Assembly: GCF_000010805.1 (NCBI RefSeq)
Contig: NC_012522.1
Coordinates: 5,766,001 to 5,830,000, forward strand
Length of the DNA: 64,000 nucleotides
DNA from: Rhodococcus opacus B4
GTDB taxonomy: Bacteria; Actinomycetota; Actinomycetes; Mycobacteriales; Mycobacteriaceae
Direction: 5' to 3'
Shown: in pieces, positions 60,705 through 64,000 of the stretch
How the letters are laid out: the number at the start of each line of letters is the position of its first letter
Numbering within the stretch: position 1 is the stretch's first letter
Notes under the pieces: model-generated
What the model saw: only the letters and a program-made list of their open reading frames with translations
What the model was told of the DNA's origin: nothing
Database searches by the model: none
Made by a program: the position numbers and the translations under genes

Positions 60705-61274
60705 TCAGTCCGAGGTGCAGGCGGTGATGTGGTCGATGATCGGGCGGCGGGGACGTTCGGTGAACCGGGAGTGGGTGCCGAAGGTGCGATTGGCGTAGAC
60801 CAGTGGCGGCCGTTCGACGTTGCAGGCCTTGGTGACCAGCCCGATCAGGAGTAGATGGTCACCGCCCTCGACGGTGTCGTACAGCTCACACGTCACCCAG
60901 CCGGCGGCGTCGTCGAGGCGGGGAAGTCCGGTGTCCGCGTGCCACGGGGTTCCGGCGAATCGTTCGCCGCCGGTTCCACGGCTGGCGAAACGCATCGCGA
61001 GGTCCTCCTGCCCGTGGTGGAGCAGGTTGACCCCGAACCGGCCCGCGGCCACGATCCGGGCCAGCAGTGCCGACCGGCGGTCGAAGGCCACGGTGATCAG
61101 CGGCGGATCCTGGGACAGGGCCGCGAACGAGCTCGCCGTCGCCCCGTGCGGGCCGTCGCCGTCGGTGGTGGTCACGATCGTCACCGGTGCGCAGACCCGG
61201 GCCATCAGATCCCGGAAACGCTTCGGATCGATGCCGGACTCGGTGGTGGGCGCGATGTCGGAGGTGGTGGTCAT
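60705..61274 (-). CDS. Flavin reductase (HsaB-like partner of the monooxygenase)
   Basis: 189 residues of the split-barrel flavin reductase family: VCAPVTIVTTTDGDGPHGATASSFAALSQDPPLITVAFDR (long form, about 26-65), GRFGVNLLHHGQEDLAMRFA and CELYDTVEGGDHLLLIG. Supplies reduced flavin from NAD(P)H to the oxygenase encoded directly downstream. ATG start. Confidence 0.9.
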   Translation of the reverse strand: MTTTSDIAPTTESGIDPKRFRDLMARVCAPVTIVTTTDGDGPHGATASSFAALSQDPPLITVAFDRRSALLARIVAAGRFGVNLLHHGQEDLAMRFASRGTGGERFAGTPWHADTGLPRLDDAAGWVTCELYDTVEGGDHLLLIGLVTKACNVERPPLVYANRTFGTHSRFTERPRRPIIDHITACTSD

Positions 61275-61310
61275 GATGGGCCTCCCCGGGTCGTGGGTGG
61301 GTGGGTCAGG

Positions 61311-61883
61311 TCAGTGGGCGCCGACGAGGACGGTCATCGGGTCGGGCAGTTCGGCCTTCAGCGCCCAGGCGCGGTTGGTGAGCTCGTCGACGGAGGCGCC
61401 GCTGCGGCGGGCAGCCAGCATGGCCTCGGGATCGAACGCGGGTCCGACGGAGTCGCCGGCGTATTCGGGACCGTGCATGTACTCGGTGGCCTGCTCGGGT
61501 TCGGCGAAGTTGTCGATCTGCATTTCGACGAAGTTGTCGTCCGGGTCCTGGTAGTACAGCGAGGTGGTCACCCCGTGTGCGATGGAGACGGCGGGCAGAA
61601 CCCCTTTGTCGCGGAGCAGTTCGTAGCGGTCGAGGAGGTCGTCGAGGTGGTCGAAGGTGTAGGCGACGTGATGCGCGGCCGCGGTGATCGGGCTCTTGCG
61701 TTCGAGCGGCATCGGCGGGGTCAGCAGGGCGACGCGGTGGTGCTCCTCGTCGAAGGTGATGAAGCACAACGCCTTGTCCTGGTAGACGACGTGTCCGTCG
61801 AGGACCGCGCAGTAGAAGTCCCGCATCTCGGTGGGCTGGGCGGTCTGGAAGACGACGTGCGCGAATTTCGGGGTTGCCGACAT
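61311..61883 (-). CDS. VOC-superfamily extradiol-dioxygenase-like protein
   Basis: 190 residues, one bidomain-like VOC module: FAHVVFQTAQPTEMRDFYCAVLDGHVV at the start with a metal His, AAHHVAYTFDHLDDLLDRY with the second His and NFVEMQIDNF with the Glu, the 2-His-1-carboxylate set. The extra C-terminal tail (about 135-190) is helical. It may be a single-module ring-cleaving dioxygenase or a related isomerase. First gene of the operon; GGAGAG ribosome site. Confidence 0.78.
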   Translation of the reverse strand: MSATPKFAHVVFQTAQPTEMRDFYCAVLDGHVVYQDKALCFITFDEEHHRVALLTPPMPLERKSPITAAAHHVAYTFDHLDDLLDRYELLRDKGVLPAVSIAHGVTTSLYYQDPDDNFVEMQIDNFAEPEQATEYMHGPEYAGDSVGPAFDPEAMLAARRSGASVDELTNRAWALKAELPDPMTVLVGAH

Positions 61884-62169
61884 GACGGTTCACTCTCCTG
61901 TGGAGGGGTGCGCAAAGCACCGCTGACTACGTTCGTGGAACGGGTGAGCTTGTCCGGCAACGAGTTCGCGTGTGCATCCCAGGTCCGGCACCCTTCCGGG
62001 TTGATCGGTGACCTGAGGCTGCCTCGTCGCTTCCTGTTACCTGGCTCACTTCCGGTTGAGATTCACGTTAGAGCCGGCGCAGGGGTGTGAATATCCGGTT
62101 TGCGTTACCGGTCGTCCAGTAGGCGAACCGGCGCAGAGAGCGTCGCTGACAGGGGCGACGACGCCGTCG
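61884..62169. promoter_or_regulatory. Promoter region of the monooxygenase operon
   Basis: 286 bp between the AraC gene stop and the VOC gene start on the same strand. Two CCGGTT words (around 62054 and 62099) and a TGTGAATA patch at about 62087 could be AraC half-sites. No good -35/-10 pair could be fixed by eye. Confidence 0.35.
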
Positions 62170-63192
62170 TCAGCTCTGGCGGTTGCCGAGTGTCCGCGAG
62201 GGAGTTTCGCCGAACTTCTGCTCGTAGTACTGCGCGAACCGGCCGAGGTGGTTGAAACCCCACCGGAACGCGACCTCACTCACCGTGCAGTCGGGGTCGC
62301 GCTCGAGCAGATCGGCCCGCACCCCGTCCAGCCGCATATTGCGCACATACTCCGACGGGCTCATCTCGAACCGGTCGAGGAACAGTTTTTGCAGTTGTCG
62401 CACGCCGATCCCGGCGGCCTCGGCGAGATCGGGGACGGTGTGCTGGGCCCCCGGTGCCGCCTGGAGCAGGTCGAGGACCTTGCGCACCGCTGCCGGGTTG
62501 TCGGAGTCCTCGCCGCTGCTGAGGATCGCTTCGCTCATCGAGTGTCCCTGATTGGCCAGCAACCCGCTGATCAGGGCACGTTCGAGGTGGCCGACCTGCG
62601 CGATCAGGGCGGGATCCGGAATCGGACCGGGGTCGGCGATCGTGTCGAGGAGGATCTGCAGCGTTGACGCCCACCGCCGGCCGGCCGGGGTGGTCAGGTC
62701 GAAACCGATGTCGAAGCGCACCCGCTTGTTCACCGGCCGGCCAAGGATCCGGCCGAGTTCCTGTTCGAGCGCGGCCCGATCGATCTTGATGCTGACCTGC
62801 GTGTTGTCGGCCGCCCATTTGGAGAGGAACGTGTGCTCACCCGGGGTGTACACCGCCGCCCGCTGTGGGGTCGCCACCACGCTCTGCGGGCCGCAGCTGG
62901 TATCGAGGGATCCCGACAGCGGAAGGTCGATGTGATAGCCACAGACATCGCCCGGGTCGATGAGGACATCGGCGCCGAAGTGGACGACGCCCACGGTCAT
63001 GTGGGTCAGGCGGACCGCCAGCATCCGCGCATCCGACAGGTGCTGTGCGCTGCCGAGGATCTCGAGCCGGGCCGGGTAGTAGGCATCGTTGATGCTGGCC
63101 CGATACACGTCGAAATCATCGGTGGCGCAGAAAATCCCACGACGGGACCGGGCGGTCTCGTCGGTGAAAGCCGACGCCGGCACTTCGACCAT
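62170..63192 (-). CDS. AraC-family regulator (cupin-domain type)
   Basis: 340 residues. N-terminal AraC-binding-like cupin domain (about 35-180), C-terminal double HTH (about 235-335) with AAGIGVRQLQKLFLDRFEMSPSEYVRNMRLDGVRADL (long form) and VSEVAFRWGFNHLGRFAQYYEQKFGETPS, the hallmark of AraC/XylS activators. Directly upstream of the monooxygenase operon and divergent from the FAH gene; probably activates both with a ring compound as inducer. Confidence 0.9.
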   Translation of the reverse strand: MVEVPASAFTDETARSRRGIFCATDDFDVYRASINDAYYPARLEILGSAQHLSDARMLAVRLTHMTVGVVHFGADVLIDPGDVCGYHIDLPLSGSLDTSCGPQSVVATPQRAAVYTPGEHTFLSKWAADNTQVSIKIDRAALEQELGRILGRPVNKRVRFDIGFDLTTPAGRRWASTLQILLDTIADPGPIPDPALIAQVGHLERALISGLLANQGHSMSEAILSSGEDSDNPAAVRKVLDLLQAAPGAQHTVPDLAEAAGIGVRQLQKLFLDRFEMSPSEYVRNMRLDGVRADLLERDPDCTVSEVAFRWGFNHLGRFAQYYEQKFGETPSRTLGNRQS

Positions 63193-63429
63193 GGTTGATC
63201 CTTGCCTTCTGGTGTTCTCGGCTCATGATACGAGCACGGTCGAGTCGGGGACCACTGTCGCGATGGGCGTACTTCGCACGCCGGACGTTCCGGTGCGCGT
63301 ATCGGATAGCTCCACGGATACGTCTCCGCATAGGTTCGAGTCGACCATGACCTGGGTCACACTTTATAGCCCACTGTTCGAGGCTTTGTCACCCGCCGCG
63401 GACAGTATTACGACGAATTGAGGATTTTC
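63193..63429. promoter_or_regulatory. AraC-FAH divergent intergenic region
   Basis: 237 bp with lower GC than its flanks, as expected of a control region. TTTATAG at about 63363-63369 is a possible -10 for the FAH gene. No clear operator repeat was found. Confidence 0.35.
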
Positions 63430-64000
63430 ATGCGGTTAGCCAACATCGACGATCGTGCCGCTCTGGTGGTCGGCGAGGTGGGAGCCGAGCGGGCAGTGGA
63501 TCTGGCCACCGCGTCCCGGGGCCGATTCGGTCCCGCACTGGCCGACGTCTACCCGGCATGGGAAGAGGTCATCGCGTGGGCGGCGGCCGAGGATCTGTCC
63601 GGTCTCGCCCGGGACGGGGTCGCGATCGACCGGAGCAGGCTCGGGGCGCCGTCCCCGGCTCCGCGGCAGGTGTTCGCGATCGGCCTGAACTACCACGATC
63701 ATGCGGCCGAGTCCGGATTCGACTCACCCACGGCGCTGCCACCGGTGTTCACGAAGTACGTCTCCAGTTTCTCCGGGCCCGACAGCGAGGTGAGCATCCC
63801 GGCCGCCGGCAATGTCGACTGGGAGGTGGAGTTGGTCGTCGTCATCGGCCGCGAGACGAGCCGCGTCGCCGTCGCCGACGCCTGGTCACACGTGGCGGGT
63901 CTGACGGTGGGACAGGACATCTCCGAACGCATCTCGCAGCTACGCGGACCGGCAGCCCAGTTCGGCCTCGGGAAATCCTTCGCCGGTTTCTCGCCGCAGG
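63430..64000 (+). CDS. Fumarylacetoacetate hydrolase-family protein (partial, right edge)
   Basis: 190 residues are visible from the ATG at 63430; the gene runs off the window. N-terminal lid domain (1-70), then the FAH catalytic domain starting at PRQVFAIGLNYHDHAAES (about 78-95), PPVFTKYVSSF and AAGNVDWEVELVVVIGRE with the metal-binding Glu residues, QDISER and KSFAGFSP. Members hydrolyse C-C bonds of acylpyruvates or hydrate/decarboxylate ring-cleavage products. Divergent from AraC, fits as the last step of the neighbouring ring pathway. Confidence 0.88.
   Translation, partial: MRLANIDDRAALVVGEVGAERAVDLATASRGRFGPALADVYPAWEEVIAWAAAEDLSGLARDGVAIDRSRLGAPSPAPRQVFAIGLNYHDHAAESGFDSPTALPPVFTKYVSSFSGPDSEVSIPAAGNVDWEVELVVVIGRETSRVAVADAWSHVAGLTVGQDISERISQLRGPAAQFGLGKSFAGFSPQ

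Noticed and set aside
1..64000. CRISPR arrays, tRNA or rRNA genes, riboswitches
   Set aside because: No regularly spaced repeats, no cloverleaf or rRNA core sequences and no known riboswitch core were recognised by eye; a covariance-model search would be needed to exclude small RNAs.

Overview
The window is GC-rich, densely packed DNA with many GTG starts, ATGA/GTGA stop-start overlaps and several apparently leaderless genes. Gene content (FurA-KatG, a LigD-type polymerase domain, a PknD-like Ser/Thr kinase, an actinobacterial-style BioY-ECF biotin importer, and many LysR/LacI/IclR-style catabolic modules) points to a mycolic-acid actinomycete, most likely a large-genome Rhodococcus (inference). 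No tRNA, rRNA, CRISPR array, insertion sequence or phage gene was recognised.

Layout. 1-4 kb: end of a 2Fe-2S oxidoreductase, LigD polymerase domain, PAS protein, Ser/Thr kinase, FBP-type zinc protein. 4-10.6 kb: AbrB-type membrane protein with a divergent GntR regulator; then a LacI regulator, Gfo/Idh/MocA dehydrogenase and TIM-barrel isomerase (sugar/cyclitol module 1) with matching operators in front of the regulator and the catabolic genes. 9.6-19.5 kb: LysR plus EamA exporter, then a biotin-importer operon (bioY, ECF ATPase, ECF transmembrane) into which two adenylate-forming ligases and a thiolase are inserted. A 2,428-bp segment here is present twice in perfect tandem (11263-13690 and 13691-16118), giving two bioY and two ligase copies, a truncated thiolase and an EamA fragment. 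A TGAAC-N3-GTTCA palindrome resembling the BioQ operator precedes each bioY.

19.5-23.6 kb: AtuA/DUF1446 genes and a CitMHS transporter under a divergent LysR. 24-27 kb: a second LacI/Gfo-Idh/TIM-isomerase module. 27.4-32.6 kb: two-component system, small membrane protein, furA-katG. 32.6-35.9 kb: small coiled-coil protein, SDR with a Crp-like site, a decayed SnoaL-like gene, a secreted protein and a gene-poor stretch. 35.9-53.6 kb: a long run of carboxylic-acid genes (MatC-like carrier, PrpF isomerase, two CitE-like lyases, CaiB CoA-transferase, MHS permease, amino-acid dehydrogenase, RraA, Lrp regulator, LeuCD, 2HCT and DASS transporters), which looks like one or more pathways for branched or methylated di/tricarboxylates.

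53.7-64 kb: aromatic/cyclic catabolism: a hydroxybenzoate-decarboxylase-like amidohydrolase operon with divergent LysR, then an operon of VOC dioxygenase, flavin reductase, flavin monooxygenase, alpha/beta hydrolase, HIT protein and NTF2 protein, with an AraC regulator and a divergent fumarylacetoacetate hydrolase that runs off the right edge.
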